Assembly: GCF_900046475.1 (NCBI RefSeq)
Contig: NZ_FCOU01000003.1
Location: 469,713-533,712 of the forward strand
Direction of reading: 5' to 3'
Length of the DNA: 64,000 nucleotides
Source: Collinsella ihumii
GTDB lineage: Bacteria > Actinomycetota > Coriobacteriia > Coriobacteriales > Coriobacteriaceae
Part shown: positions 24,596 through 34,300 of the stretch, piece by piece
Layout: the number at the start of each line of letters is the position of its first letter
Numbering within the stretch: position 1 is the stretch's first letter
Notes under the pieces: model-generated
Seen by the model: the letters and a program-made list of their open reading frames with translations, nothing else
Told to the model about the DNA's origin: nothing
Databases searched by the model: none
Program-made: the position numbers and the translations under genes

Positions 24596-27106
24596 ATGAA
24601 CTATTCGCTCGACACCACCGCACCCGTCACCGCAGCGCTTCAGGCAGGCCAGGCCTTTAGGCCGCGCGCCGCCGCCTGCGCAGACGATGCGCTCGCCCGC
24701 GTGCTCGCGGGATCGAGGCACCTGCTGTTCGACGGCGGCATGGGCACCATGCTGCAGGCGGCGGGCCTTGCGGCCGGAGAGCTGCCCGAGCTGCTGAACC
24801 TTTCGGACCCTGACGCCATCACGGCAATCCACGCGGCCTACGTCGCCGCCGGCAGCGAGGTCGTGACCACCAACACGTTCGGTGCCAACGCCCTCAAGCT
24901 CAAGGGTGCCGCGAGCGTTGAGGAGATCTTCTCGGCGGGCGTCCGCTGCGCCCGCGCATCCGGCGCGCGCTACGTTGCGGCCGATATCGGACCGCTCGGC
25001 ACGCTCATGCGCCCCATGGGCACGCTCTCGTTCGACGAGGCGTACCGCCTGTTCGCCCAGCAGGTGCGCGCCGCCGTGGACGCGGGCGCCGACCTGTTCG
25101 TCATCGAGACGATGACCGACCTTGCCGAGATCCGAGCCGCCGTGCTCGCCGCGCGCGAGAACTCCGAGCTCCCCATCTTCGCCACCATGACCTTCGAGGA
25201 GGACGGGCGCACCTTCCTGGGCACCTCCCCCGAGGCGGCCGCCATCACGCTCGACGCCCTGGGCGCCGACGTCGTCGGCATCAACTGCTCGCTCGGCCCC
25301 GCCGAGCTGCGCCCGCTCGCGCGCCGCATGCTCGCCGTCACGGACAAGCCCGTCATGGTGCAGGCCAACGCGGGCCTTCCGCGCACGGAGGGCGGCAGGA
25401 CCGTCTACGACATCGATCCTGGGGCCTACGCCGCTGCGGTGGCGGACATGGTGGACGACGGCGTCGCCGTCATCGGCGGCTGCTGCGGCACCACCCCCGA
25501 CTACATCGGGCTGCTCGCCGGCCTGATTGCGGACCGCGTGCCCGCGCCGCGCGCCGTCGAGCGCGCCCTCACGGTCACCAGCGCGCAGTCCGTCGTGACC
25601 CTGCCGCGCAGCAGCCGGCGCATCGCGGTCATCGGCGAGCGCATCAACCCCACGGGCAAAAAGCGCCTCCAGCAGGCGCTGCGCGACGGCAACGTGGACT
25701 ACGTCGTGGGACAGGGCATCAGCCAGCAGGAGCAGGGCGCCGACATCCTCGACGTCAACGTCGGCCTGCCCGACATCGACGAGGTCGAGACGCTCCCCCG
25801 CATCTGCGAGCAACTCTCCGCGTCGACGCTCCTACCGCTGCAGATCGACTCGACCGACCCGCGCGCCATCGAGGCCGCCGTGCGCCGCTATGCCGGCAAG
25901 CCGATCATCAACTCGGTGAACGGCACGCGCGAAAGCCTCGACGCCGTGCTGCCCATCGCCGCCCACTACGGCGCGAACATCATCGGCCTCACCCTCGACG
26001 AGGCGGGGATCCCCGCCACCGCCGAGCAGCGCGCGGCCATCGCCGAGCGCATCGTCGACGAGGCGGCGCGCTACGGCATCGGACGCGAGCGCATCCTCAT
26101 CGACTGCCTGGTGATGACCGCCTCGACCAACCAGGCGCAGGCGCTCGAGATCCTGCGCGCCGTCACGCTCGTCCGCGAGCGCCTGGGCGTCGCATGCACG
26201 CTCGGCGTCTCGAACATCAGCTTCGGGCTGCCCGCCCGCGAGGTGCTGAACGCGACGTTTCTGTCCGCTGCGTTCGGCGCGGGTCTGGACGCCCCCATCA
26301 TGAATCCGGGATCGGAGCGCTACATGGACGCCGTCCGCGCGTTCCGCGTGCTGAACGCCGAAGACGAGGGCTCGACGGCATATATCGACCACTTCGCAGG
26401 CTGGACCGACCCCTACAAGGCGGGTGCATCCTCTGCCAGCGGCGCCGCGGCGCCAAGGCCCACCGTCGACACCGAGAGCGGCGACGCCATCCGCAGGCTC
26501 ATCCTCACCGGCCGCAAAGGCGAGATGGCGGCGGCAACCGAGAAGCTCCTGGAGACCACCGACGCGCTCGAGCTGATCAACCGGCGCTTCATCCCCGCCC
26601 TCGACGAGGTGGGCGTCCTGTTCGAGCAGGGCACCTACTTCCTGCCGCAGCTCATGGCATCCGCCGAGGCCGCGCGCGTGGGCTTCGACACCATCCGTGC
26701 GCACATGGGCTCCGGCGCGATCGCCGACAAGGGCGCCATCTGCCTCGCGACCGTCAAGGGCGACATCCACGACATCGGCAAGAACATCGTCAAGATGCTG
26801 CTCGACAATTACGGCTTCACCGTGTTCGACCTGGGGCGCGACGTCGACCCGAACGAGATCGTCAAGACCGTGAAGGAGCGGCGCATCCGCCTGGTGGGCC
26901 TGTCGGCGCTCATGACCACCACGGTCAAGAACATGGAGGAGACCATCAGGTTGCTGCGCGCCGAGGTGCCCGACATCAAGGTGCTCGTGGGCGGCGCGGT
27001 CCTCACGCCCGAATACGCTGCGCGCATCGGGGCCGACTACTACGCCAAAGACGCCGCCGAGACCGCCCGCATCGCCGAGGAGGTCCTTGGCGGCAGGCGC
27101 TCGTGA
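24596..27106 (+). CDS. metH: Cobalamin-dependent methionine synthase lacking the activation domain
   Basis: An 836-residue three-domain protein. The homocysteine-binding barrel starts at LLFDGGMGTMLQ (about residue 42), with zinc Cys ligands in VGINCSLGP and GGCCGTTP (about residue 295). The folate-binding pterin domain has VIGERINPTGKKR and later QIDSTDP and LGVSNISFGLP. The cobalamin module has the cap helices and then GDIHDIGKNIVKMLL, in which His (about 726) is the lower cobalt ligand, followed by [10 protein letters not shown] and VLVGGAVLTPE. It transfers methyl from methyltetrahydrofolate to homocysteine. The usual fourth domain is supplied by the separate upstream protein. ATG 24596 is 25 bases after the upstream stop. 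Confidence 0.95.
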   Translation: MNYSLDTTAPVTAALQAGQAFRPRAAACADDALARVLAGSRHLLFDGGMGTMLQAAGLAAGELPELLNLSDPDAITAIHAAYVAAGSEVVTTNTFGANALKLKGAASVEEIFSAGVRCARASGARYVAADIGPLGTLMRPMGTLSFDEAYRLFAQQVRAAVDAGADLFVIETMTDLAEIRAAVLAARENSELPIFATMTFEEDGRTFLGTSPEAAAITLDALGADVVGINCSLGPAELRPLARRMLAVTDKPVMVQANAGLPRTEGGRTVYDIDPGAYAAAVADMVDDGVAVIGGCCGTTPDYIGLLAGLIADRVPAPRAVERALTVTSAQSVVTLPRSSRRIAVIGERINPTGKKRLQQALRDGNVDYVVGQGISQQEQGADILDVNVGLPDIDEVETLPRICEQLSASTLLPLQIDSTDPRAIEAAVRRYAGKPIINSVNGTRESLDAVLPIAAHYGANIIGLTLDEAGIPATAEQRAAIAERIVDEAARYGIGRERILIDCLVMTASTNQAQALEILRAVTLVRERLGVACTLGVSNISFGLPAREVLNATFLSAAFGAGLDAPIMNPGSERYMDAVRAFRVLNAEDEGSTAYIDHFAGWTDPYKAGASSASGAAAPRPTVDTESGDAIRRLILTGRKGEMAAATEKLLETTDALELINRRFIPALDEVGVLFEQGTYFLPQLMASAEAARVGFDTIRAHMGSGAIADKGAICLATVKGDIHDIGKNIVKMLLDNYGFTVFDLGRDVDPNEIVKTVKERRIRLVGLSALMTTTVKNMEETIRLLRAEVPDIKVLVGGAVLTPEYAARIGADYYAKDAAETARIAEEVLGGRRS

Positions 27107-27118
27107 AACGTCGATTGA

Positions 27119-27156
27119 AGCCTTCCGCACCTGTCGGCACGGTAGGGCGGAAGGCT
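27119..27156 (+). terminator. Possible terminator after metH
   Basis: A 10-bp perfect stem (AGCCTTCCGC with GCGGAAGGCT) starts 13 bases after the metH stop. There is no T run, so it may be an inefficient or factor-assisted stop. Confidence 0.5.
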
Positions 27157-27347
27157 CGAGCGGCCCCGCCCAAATCGCCTCCCCGTGAAACGCGCCGAAT
27201 GCCACGTTTTTATGCAGTTTCTGGATGGGAATATACATTTTGCACCTGAAGGACTCACCTATCGGGTCTTCCCCGCTGAAACCGACGGCCGTCCACCCGC
27301 GAAAACGCGTCCCGAAAGTGCGCACAGCGCACAGGGACGCTCCACGC

Positions 27348-27353
27348 TAGAAT
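27348..27353 (+). promoter_or_regulatory. Candidate -10 box of the UPF0210 gene
   Basis: TAGAAT lies 37 bases before the start codon. The AT-richer patch around 27200-27250 may contain further elements, but no convincing -35 hexamer was found. Confidence 0.35.
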
Positions 27354-27389
27354 AGAGAGCACGAACCACCAACCGGACAAGGAGCGCCC

Positions 27390-28754
27390 ATGGCCATCAC
27401 GCCTGCAGAAATCGCCGAAACACACGGCATGGTCTCCGAACAGCATCTTGATATCCGCACCATCACCATGGGCATCTCGCTCATGGGGTGCGCCGACGAG
27501 AACCTCGACCGCATGTGCACCAAGGTCTACGACCGCATCACGCGCACGGCGGAGCACCTCGTCCCCACCGCCGAGACGCTTGAGCGCGAGTACGGCATCC
27601 CCATCGTCAACAAGCGCGTTTCCGTGACGCCGGTGGCGCAGATCGCCGCCGCCTGCCCCGACAAGGACCTCATCCCGCTCGCCCACGCGCTCGACCGCGC
27701 CGCCGAGACGCTCGGCATCGACTACCTCGGCGGATACTCCGCGCTGGTGCAGAAGGGCATCGGCGACGCCGACCGCCGTCTGATCGAGTGCATCCCCGAG
27801 GCGCTTGCCCAGACGAGCCGCGTGTGCTCAAGCGTCAACGTCGCGAGCCTGCGCGCCGGCATCAACATGGACGCCGTGCTCATGGTGGCCCAGACCGTGC
27901 TCGACTCCGCGCGCCTCACCGCGGACCGCGACTCCGTGGGTGCATCCAAGTTCGTCGTGTTCGCCAACATGGTCGAGGACTCCCCGTTCATGGCGGGCGC
28001 CACGCACGGATCGGGCGAGGCCGACGCCGTCATCAACGTGGGCGTCTCCGGCCCCGGCGTCATGGCGGCCGCTCTCGAGGAGCTGCCCGAGAGCGCTTCC
28101 ATGATGGACGTCGCCGAGAAGATCAAGCAGACCGCGTTCAAGATCACGCGCGCCGGCGAGCTCATGAGCCGAGAGGCGGCGCGTCGTCTGGGCGTGGAGA
28201 AGGGCATCGTCGACCTGTCGCTCGCCCCGACGCCCGCCATCGGCGACTCCGTGGCGCGCATCCTGGAGATCATCGGCGTGGGCACCTGCGGCGGCCCCGG
28301 CACCACCGCGGCGCTCGCCCTGCTCAACGACTGCGTCAAGAAGGGCGGCGTCATGGCGAGCTCCAGCGTGGGCGGCCTGTCCGGCGCGTTCATCCCCGTG
28401 TCCGAGGACGCCGGCATGATCGCCGCCGTCGAGGCGGGCGCGCTGTCGCTCGAGAAGCTCGAGGCCATGACCTGCGTGTGCTCCGTGGGCCTCGATATGA
28501 TCGCCATCCCCGGTGATACGGACGTCGAGACCATCGCGGGCATCATCGCCGACGAGATGGCCATCGGCGTCATCAACAACAAGACGACGGCGGTGCGCAT
28601 CATCCCCGCCATCGGCAAGGGCGTGGGCGACGCTGTGGAGTACGGCGGCCTGTTCGGGCGCGCCCCCATTATGCCGGTGAACGCACACGCCGGCACCGTG
28701 TTCGCCCATCGCGGCGGCCGCTTCCCCGCGCCGCTCAACTCGCTGAAGAACTAA
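27390..28754 (+). CDS. UPF0210/DUF711 family protein
   Basis: A 454-residue protein with the complete family pattern: [22 protein letters not shown] near the N-terminus (read as [10 protein letters not shown] then DRMCTKVYD), [65 protein letters not shown] and [15 protein letters not shown] at the very end. These proteins form large glycine-rich enzymes of unknown chemistry, related to glycyl-radical-like folds in structural studies and often encoded beside a small ACT-domain protein (UPF0237). That partner is not adjacent here. ATG 27390 follows AAGGAGCGCCC. Family identity is firm; the reaction is unknown. Confidence 0.92.
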   Translation: MAITPAEIAETHGMVSEQHLDIRTITMGISLMGCADENLDRMCTKVYDRITRTAEHLVPTAETLEREYGIPIVNKRVSVTPVAQIAAACPDKDLIPLAHALDRAAETLGIDYLGGYSALVQKGIGDADRRLIECIPEALAQTSRVCSSVNVASLRAGINMDAVLMVAQTVLDSARLTADRDSVGASKFVVFANMVEDSPFMAGATHGSGEADAVINVGVSGPGVMAAALEELPESASMMDVAEKIKQTAFKITRAGELMSREAARRLGVEKGIVDLSLAPTPAIGDSVARILEIIGVGTCGGPGTTAALALLNDCVKKGGVMASSSVGGLSGAFIPVSEDAGMIAAVEAGALSLEKLEAMTCVCSVGLDMIAIPGDTDVETIAGIIADEMAIGVINNKTTAVRIIPAIGKGVGDAVEYGGLFGRAPIMPVNAHAGTVFAHRGGRFPAPLNSLKN

Positions 28755-28771
28755 GGCTCCCGATGCTGTCC

Positions 28772-28890
28772 GCGGCGGATGCAGGCCATAAGGCCCGGCG
28801 CTTCGGACAGTCCTGCGCAAGACGGAGAGCCCACTGGGCTCTCCTTTGCGTGCGGAACTCGCGGCGGGCCTTATGGCCTGCATCCGCCGC
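28772..28890. repeat. 119-nt long hairpin with 26-bp arms and a nested inner stem
   Basis: The arms GCGGCGGATGCAGGCCATAA (28772-28791, continuing GGCCCG) and 28865-28890 are perfect complements over 26 bases. Inside are TGCGCAAG against CTTTGCG-like pairs and a perfect GGAGAGCCC/GGGCTCTCC stem (about 28824-28844). Together they form a multi-tier rod-like structure. There is no gene and no second copy in the window. It could be a repeat element, a processing site or a small RNA; a separate terminator follows at 28996. Confidence 0.65.
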
Positions 28891-28995
28891 TACCGAGTGG
28901 AAAACCATGCAGCCACGTGCGGCGCGGGGAAGCGGTCGCCGCGCTGTGCGCGATGGCGGCGTGTGCCAAGGTTCTTGAGCTTGATCGAATATGGT

Positions 28996-29024
28996 GCGCG
29001 GCGCTTGGGCGCCGCGCGTTTTTT
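28996..29024 (+). terminator. Terminator downstream of the UPF0210 gene region
   Basis: A GC stem (GCGCGGCGC with GCGCCGCGC) followed by TTTTTT is a classical terminator. It lies over 240 bases past the UPF0210 stop and just before the methyltransferase start, so it could instead end a short transcript covering the long hairpin. Confidence 0.8.
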
Positions 29025-29040
29025 GTAAAGGGGGCGGGAA

Positions 29041-29928
29041 ATGCGGAGCTTGTTGCTGGAGACGGATTGGAACGAGGAGTGGATGAGGCGGCAGAAGCTG
29101 CGTCGGACTCCCGACGACCCGGCGCAATGGGATGCCCGCGCCCGGCACTTCCGTCCTCGGGAGACGCATCCGTATGCCCAAGATTTCCTCGCGCTCGCAG
29201 ACATCCGCCCGCAGGAGTCCGTGCTCGACATGGGGTGCGGCGCCGGATCGCTCGCCATCCCGCTGGCGCGGGCGGGGCACAACGTCGTTGCCGCCGATTT
29301 CTCCTCACGGATGCTCGAGACGCTGCAGGAGGGCATCCACTACTACGGGGGCCTCGACGGTCGCATCGATACGCTGCAGCTAGCCTGGGATGACGATTGG
29401 CAGGCCGCGGGGATCGCTCCCCAATCCGTCGATGTCGCCATCGCCAGCCGCTCCATCGCGACCCGCGACCTCAAGGCCGCGCTCACCAAGCTCACCGTCA
29501 CGGCGCGCCGACGCTGCTGCATCACGTTGATCGCAGGCGCCAGCCCGCATCTCGATGAGCACATCATGCGCGCCATCGGTGCGTCGGTCACCCGGAGTAC
29601 CGACTACATCTACGCCTTCAACATCCTCGTCGGCATGGGGCTCAGGCCCGAAGTGAGCTACATCGACTCACCTCGGCGCGACACGTTCGATTCGCTCGAA
29701 GACGGTGTCGCCGACTTCGCGCGCATGCTTGAAGACGGCAACGAGCATCGTGTCGACGAGCTCCGCTCCTATCTCGCCCAGCATATGGTCGACAACCCCC
29801 ATGCCGGGGAACCGGGCTCAAAGGGCAGGCCGCAGGGCCGCTACATGCTCGACCACGAGCGCATCACGCGGTGGGCCTTCATTGCCTGGAGCACCGGCGA
29901 ACCGGAGCCTCCCGAGCTGCACCCATGA
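29041..29928 (+). CDS. Class I S-adenosylmethionine-dependent methyltransferase
   Basis: A 295-residue protein started at ATG 29041 after GGGGGCGGGAA. Residues about 60-85 contain SVLDMGCGAGSLAIPLARAG, the AdoMet-binding motif I, followed by VVAADFSSRML (motif II acidic residue) and later SVDVAIASRSI (motif IV). The C-terminal half (about 170-295) is more variable, with a YIYAFNILVGMG core. The substrate cannot be told from sequence; similar Coriobacteriia proteins are annotated only as methyltransferases. No operon partner is evident, since the next gene converges on it. Confidence 0.85.
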   Translation: MRSLLLETDWNEEWMRRQKLRRTPDDPAQWDARARHFRPRETHPYAQDFLALADIRPQESVLDMGCGAGSLAIPLARAGHNVVAADFSSRMLETLQEGIHYYGGLDGRIDTLQLAWDDDWQAAGIAPQSVDVAIASRSIATRDLKAALTKLTVTARRRCCITLIAGASPHLDEHIMRAIGASVTRSTDYIYAFNILVGMGLRPEVSYIDSPRRDTFDSLEDGVADFARMLEDGNEHRVDELRSYLAQHMVDNPHAGEPGSKGRPQGRYMLDHERITRWAFIAWSTGEPEPPELHP

Positions 29929-29985
29929 GGGTATCGCCCGGCCGGAATGCACGGAATCGGTCCGTGAGCATGCGGCTTGAATCGA

Positions 29986-30690
29986 TCAGCGGTTTTCCAG
30001 ATCGAGCTCGAACGTCTTACCGTCCGTACAGGTAATTTTGAGCTGAGAGCCGTCGAGCGCCACATCCGACGCGGTGCCCGACTCCTCGGCGATCTGCACG
30101 GGCACCGAGCCGTCGGCGTCGACATAGGCGCAAACCGAATAGGAACCGTCCAGGTTGGCCACAGCGTAGATCGTTCCGTTGTACACGGCCAGGCCGACAG
30201 GGGTGCCCAAGATATCGAACAGCGAAACGAACGAGTCGGGGGCATCGGTCGAGCTGCGCACCACGCGCATGACGCCGTCGTCAAACGAGCGCACCGCGTA
30301 CACCGTACGGCCGCATGCGATTGAAGCCGAGCCCAGGTCGTCTGCATCGATCGTCGCCGCCTGATTCTCGGCCGCAAGCGGCATCGACTCCACGGCATCG
30401 CGTGCGTCGGGTGCGAGCAGCGCGCCCATGATGGCCCGTATGAGCACGAATGCGAGGACGAGGGCCAGCGCCGCACCGATGCCGACGGCAGCGAAGGTGA
30501 GCGCACGAGGGCTGCGGCCCTGCGCACGCGCGCCCGCGGCACGAGGTCGCCGCGTCCCGGCAGCGGAGGCCCGCAGCGCGTCCTCCTCGCCCGGCCTGAC
30601 GTGCGCCGCACGCTTGGCCGCCTCGGCGGCGTTGATCGGCGCATGGACGCCGGTCGGACGGCGGCGGGCAGGGCGCGGAGAATCAGCCAT
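29986..30690 (-). CDS. Hypothetical membrane-anchored protein with an extracytoplasmic beta domain
   Basis: A 234-residue protein started at ATG 30690 after GAGGAGCATATC. The first 65 residues are basic and Ala/Pro-rich and likely cytoplasmic. One membrane helix follows (FAAVGIGAALALVLAFVLI, about residues 66-85). The rest lies outside and has repeated short strands with an IACGRTVYAVRSFDDGV, TPVGLAVYNGTIYAVANLDG and GSVPVQIAEESGTASDVALDG pattern, which looks like beta-propeller blades or a Kelch-like repeat. I do not recognise a family. It converges with the methyltransferase gene and its far end is 296 bases from the divergent YhbY gene. Confidence 0.7.
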   Translation of the reverse strand: MADSPRPARRRPTGVHAPINAAEAAKRAAHVRPGEEDALRASAAGTRRPRAAGARAQGRSPRALTFAAVGIGAALALVLAFVLIRAIMGALLAPDARDAVESMPLAAENQAATIDADDLGSASIACGRTVYAVRSFDDGVMRVVRSSTDAPDSFVSLFDILGTPVGLAVYNGTIYAVANLDGSYSVCAYVDADGSVPVQIAEESGTASDVALDGSQLKITCTDGKTFELDLENR

Positions 30691-30965
30691 GATATGCTCC
30701 TCGATCGTTGGGTCCGCACCTCGACAGTACGGCGCTCGGACAATTCGGTACAGTATACCGACAACGCGCCGGTCCTTCCCCTATCGGGCTGCAACGGCGC
30801 GCCGCTCAGGCGCATTCCCCGTGAAAACGCGACAAAAATGGGCTGAGAGCTGGCATTTGTCGCAGGAGTGCTATATCGTGTACCAGCGCGCATCGGCGCA
30901 TGATATCCGCGTGGTGCCCCTCACCACGTTCATTCGATAGGTTCTGTAGAAAGAGAGCACCGCTC

Positions 30966-31265
30966 ATGGCACTTACCGGCAAGCAGGTCCGCCAGCTCCG
31001 CAGCCTGGCCCACCACCTCAATCCCGAGATCTACATCGGTCGCGGCGACATCAACGAAGGCCTCATCGAGCAGACCGAGGAGAGCCTCGAGGCGCACGAG
31101 CTCATCAAGTGCGCCGTTCAGGACGGCTCCGGCCTCACGGCACGCGAGGCTGCCTCCATCCTCGCCGGGGAAACGGGCTCCGACGTGGTCCAGATCATCG
31201 GACACCGCTTCTCGCTGTATCGCGCAAGCTCCCGCAAGGACATCGACAAGATCGAGCTCGCATAA
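30966..31265 (+). CDS. yhbY: YhbY-type CRM-domain RNA-binding protein
   Basis: A 99-residue protein consisting of a single CRM domain. Marks are LTGKQVRQLRSLAHHLNP at the N-terminus, then the loop YIGRGDINEGLI (the GxxG-like RNA-binding turn), SLEAHELIKCAV and a GHRFSLYRAS C-terminus. Family members bind pre-50S ribosomal RNA and help ribosome maturation. ATG 30966 is preceded by AGAAAGAGAGC. Downstream the convergent region carries a family B palindrome, likely acting as the transcriptional stop for both this gene and the large regulator. Confidence 0.93.
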   Translation: MALTGKQVRQLRSLAHHLNPEIYIGRGDINEGLIEQTEESLEAHELIKCAVQDGSGLTAREAASILAGETGSDVVQIIGHRFSLYRASSRKDIDKIELA

Positions 31266-31284
31266 CATCTTCCGCAAGGACGGG

Positions 31285-31360
31285 TCATAGGGGGACGGGT
31301 TCATTGCAACCCATGGCGGCGCATCGCCATGGGTTGCAATGAACCCGTCCCCATATGATC
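31285..31360. repeat. Palindromic repeat, family B, between convergent genes
   Basis: A near-perfect inverted repeat: GGGGACGGGTTCATTGCAAC then CCATGGCG on the left and its complement on the right, with a short loop near 31322. It lies between the stops of yhbY and the converging regulator. Single-arm or paired copies of the same family are at 38866-38890, 52499-52535 and 57149-57246. Confidence 0.8.
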
Positions 31361-31374
31361 TGATCAGTGTTTCC

Positions 31375-34300
31375 CTAAATCATCGCGACGCGCTGCTGGC
31401 GATTGATGATGCGCTCGTACATCTCGCGCGTCTCCTCCTCAGGGAAATCCTGCAGCTCATGTTGCAGAAAGTGCAGATGCCCGTTGTAGAGCTCCACGAT
31501 CTCGCGCCGCCGCCCGCACCGATCGTACACGGTCATGGCACGGCGGATCACATCCTCGCGCGTCGGGGCCTGCTTGAGCGCGGCCTCGACCAGCCAGGAG
31601 GCGCACGAGTTGTTCTCGATCTGCAGCGCCTTGTCGATGCCGGCCACCATGCAGTCGATGAACTTCGTGAGGAACACGCGGCGCATCTCGACGAAATACG
31701 TGGGATCGCCGCAGTCGGGCACATAGAGCGGACCTCGGTAGAGTTGCTCGATCTTCAGGCACGTCTCGATCACCTGCTGCGCAGAAGAGGCCTCGCTGCC
31801 GACGAGCACCGCGCGGGCCAGCGCATCGAACTGCCGCACATCGGAGTAGACGAACTCCGCGTTGAACGCCACGCCATCGCCTTGCGTGAGCACGTACTGA
31901 GGGCCGCCCGCCTGCTGCTTCACGGCCGCTCGCAGCGAGGACAGCGTCACATAGAGGCTCTCCCGGCCGTGCGAGTAGTCCGCGTCCGGCCACAGCTCGT
32001 CGATGATCGTGCGGCGGCTGACGAACGACCCCATCGCAAGCACCAGATGCGCGGCGAGCGCACCGGATTTCTTGCGGCGCCAGAGCACGTCGGTGAGCGT
32101 ATGGCCGTTGCGCTCCGCATGGAATCCCCCGAACAGGTTGATGACGACCTCGCCGGTCTCGGGAATCCGCCCGCCATCGATCACCTCGAACGCCGCCTCG
32201 CTCGGCACGCTGCGCGCCGTCGCGGGCCGCGCGGATTGGGAGACCTCCCGCGGAAGCAGATGGCGCAGCGACTCGGCACGGCTCCCCATCAGCGCCATCG
32301 CATGACGGGCCGTGGGCCAGAAGCGCTCGTGGCGCATCTCGTCCTTGTGGCGGGAATACCACGCCGACAGCTCCGAATCGAACTGGGCAGCCGACAGGTG
32401 CAGCGCCACGGCCCACGCCTCGGTGGTGCCGCACTCGTCTTGAGACAGATCGATGACCTCGGCCTCCTCGCGAATCTTGATGCGCGACGTGTGGCGCAGG
32501 TATGACGTGCGCTCCAGCATCGTGCCCCAGGAGCGCAAGAACACCTGGCCCGCGTCGGCGAGCTTCAGCACCTGCTGTCCACGGAAATGCGCGTTGATCG
32601 CCTGGCCGACCGCCAACGACTGCCAGCCCTCGGCAGCAAGGCAGAACAGCTGCGTCATCAGATCGGACTCGCGCACCGCCATCGTCCCCGCCTCCGCGAA
32701 GCAGCGCTCGTCGACCAGCGGCTCGCCATCGTAGAGGCGCGCGATGTTGGCGGCCAACCGGATGCGCACGGCGACGGGAACGAGGTGCCGCGCCGTCAGG
32801 ACCTTGATGCCCTGCTCCAGGCGCTCGAGCTCATGCGGCTCGACGCCCCGACCGTGCAGGGCGGCATCCATGCAACGGTCCGCCTGCAGGAAAAGCAGCG
32901 GGATGTTGACCTCGTTGTCGCATTTCACCGCGCGCATCAGGCGCTCCGCGCGATCCCATGCAGGCGCCCCGGCGCCGCCGATCAATTCACGGTAAATCTC
33001 CGCATGCTCCTTCAGCAGCAACGCGTCCTCTGTTGGCTCGTGAGTATTCGCCCCGCCCAGATCCGGCAGCGCGGTCCCGTTCACGCTCCCCCAGGCATCC
33101 GCCAGCATGACAGTGCTCCCCCACGTCTGCGCGTCCACGTCCTGCACGATGCGCTCCGGACGTTTGCGCAGCTCGGCTGCCGCATTGCGCGCCATGCGGT
33201 AGTCGCCGAGCGTCAACGCCGACGCATAGGCGCCGAGCAGCGCCCCCGTCGTCATGTCGCGCCCGATCAGGCGCTCCGGCGTCGACAGCACGCGCTGCAC
33301 GAACTGCGCGTGCCCCGCCAGGGCGAACTGGACGGGAAACTGCCCGACGAGCGACAGCGTGCCCTTCTCGTCGAGCACGAGCTCCGCCAGCGCCACAGCC
33401 GCATCGACCCTGCCCGTCTTCATGAGCATCCGGGCGGCGCGCGAGGCGAAGGTCGGACGCCGCTCGGCGATCTCGCGCCGCAGGTCATCGTACTCGGAGG
33501 TTCCCTTCCCCAGGCACGAGAACGTGCGCCGCGAGCCGTCCAGGCCGAACATCGGGTAGTCGCGCGCCAGGCGCTCCATGGTCTCGCGATGGATCTTCAC
33601 CCCGCACCGCTCGAAGTCCCCCACCGTGCCGCCGCCGAGCAGCAGCATCATGCAGGCGGGGCGGTATAGCGCGTCGCGCTCGCGACGCAGCTCCTTCAGG
33701 ACCTTACGGTACAGCGCACAGATCGCCTGCTCGAGCAGCGCGCCGCCGTAGGAGCGATCCGTTGAGAACTGCAGCATCGTGACGAGAGACGGGATGCCCC
33801 CGGTCAGCTCGTAGACGTCGAGCGACCGCGAAATCGAATAGAGCCGAGCCCACTCGGAGTATTCGCGCGGCTGCACCGTAAGGTCCCGAGAGGAGATGAG
33901 GCATGCGCCGGGGAGCGCCTCAGGCAAGCCGCGGTTTCCAGGTGTGCACACCAGCAGCAGCTCGTATCCCTGACGCATCAGCTCATTGAGGCGGTCGATG
34001 ACGGCGTCCTCACCGTGCCGATCGACTTTGGGCATGTCGTCGATGGCGACAAGGGGCCTGAGCGTCGACGGGGTGCGCAAGGCGAGCTCGCCCAGGCGCT
34101 CCACAAGGCGCTCGGTATCAAGGCGCCCCGCATCGATCAGATGCGTCTCCCGCCGTACCGCATCGTTTTGCGCATGGGAGACGCACTGCAGCAGAACCGC
34201 GGTCCTGCCGAATCCCGGCGGCGCACACAGGATCGCCGCCCCCGACTCCCCCAGCTTCATCATGATCTGATCGACCAGACGCCGCCGCTTGATGATGAGC

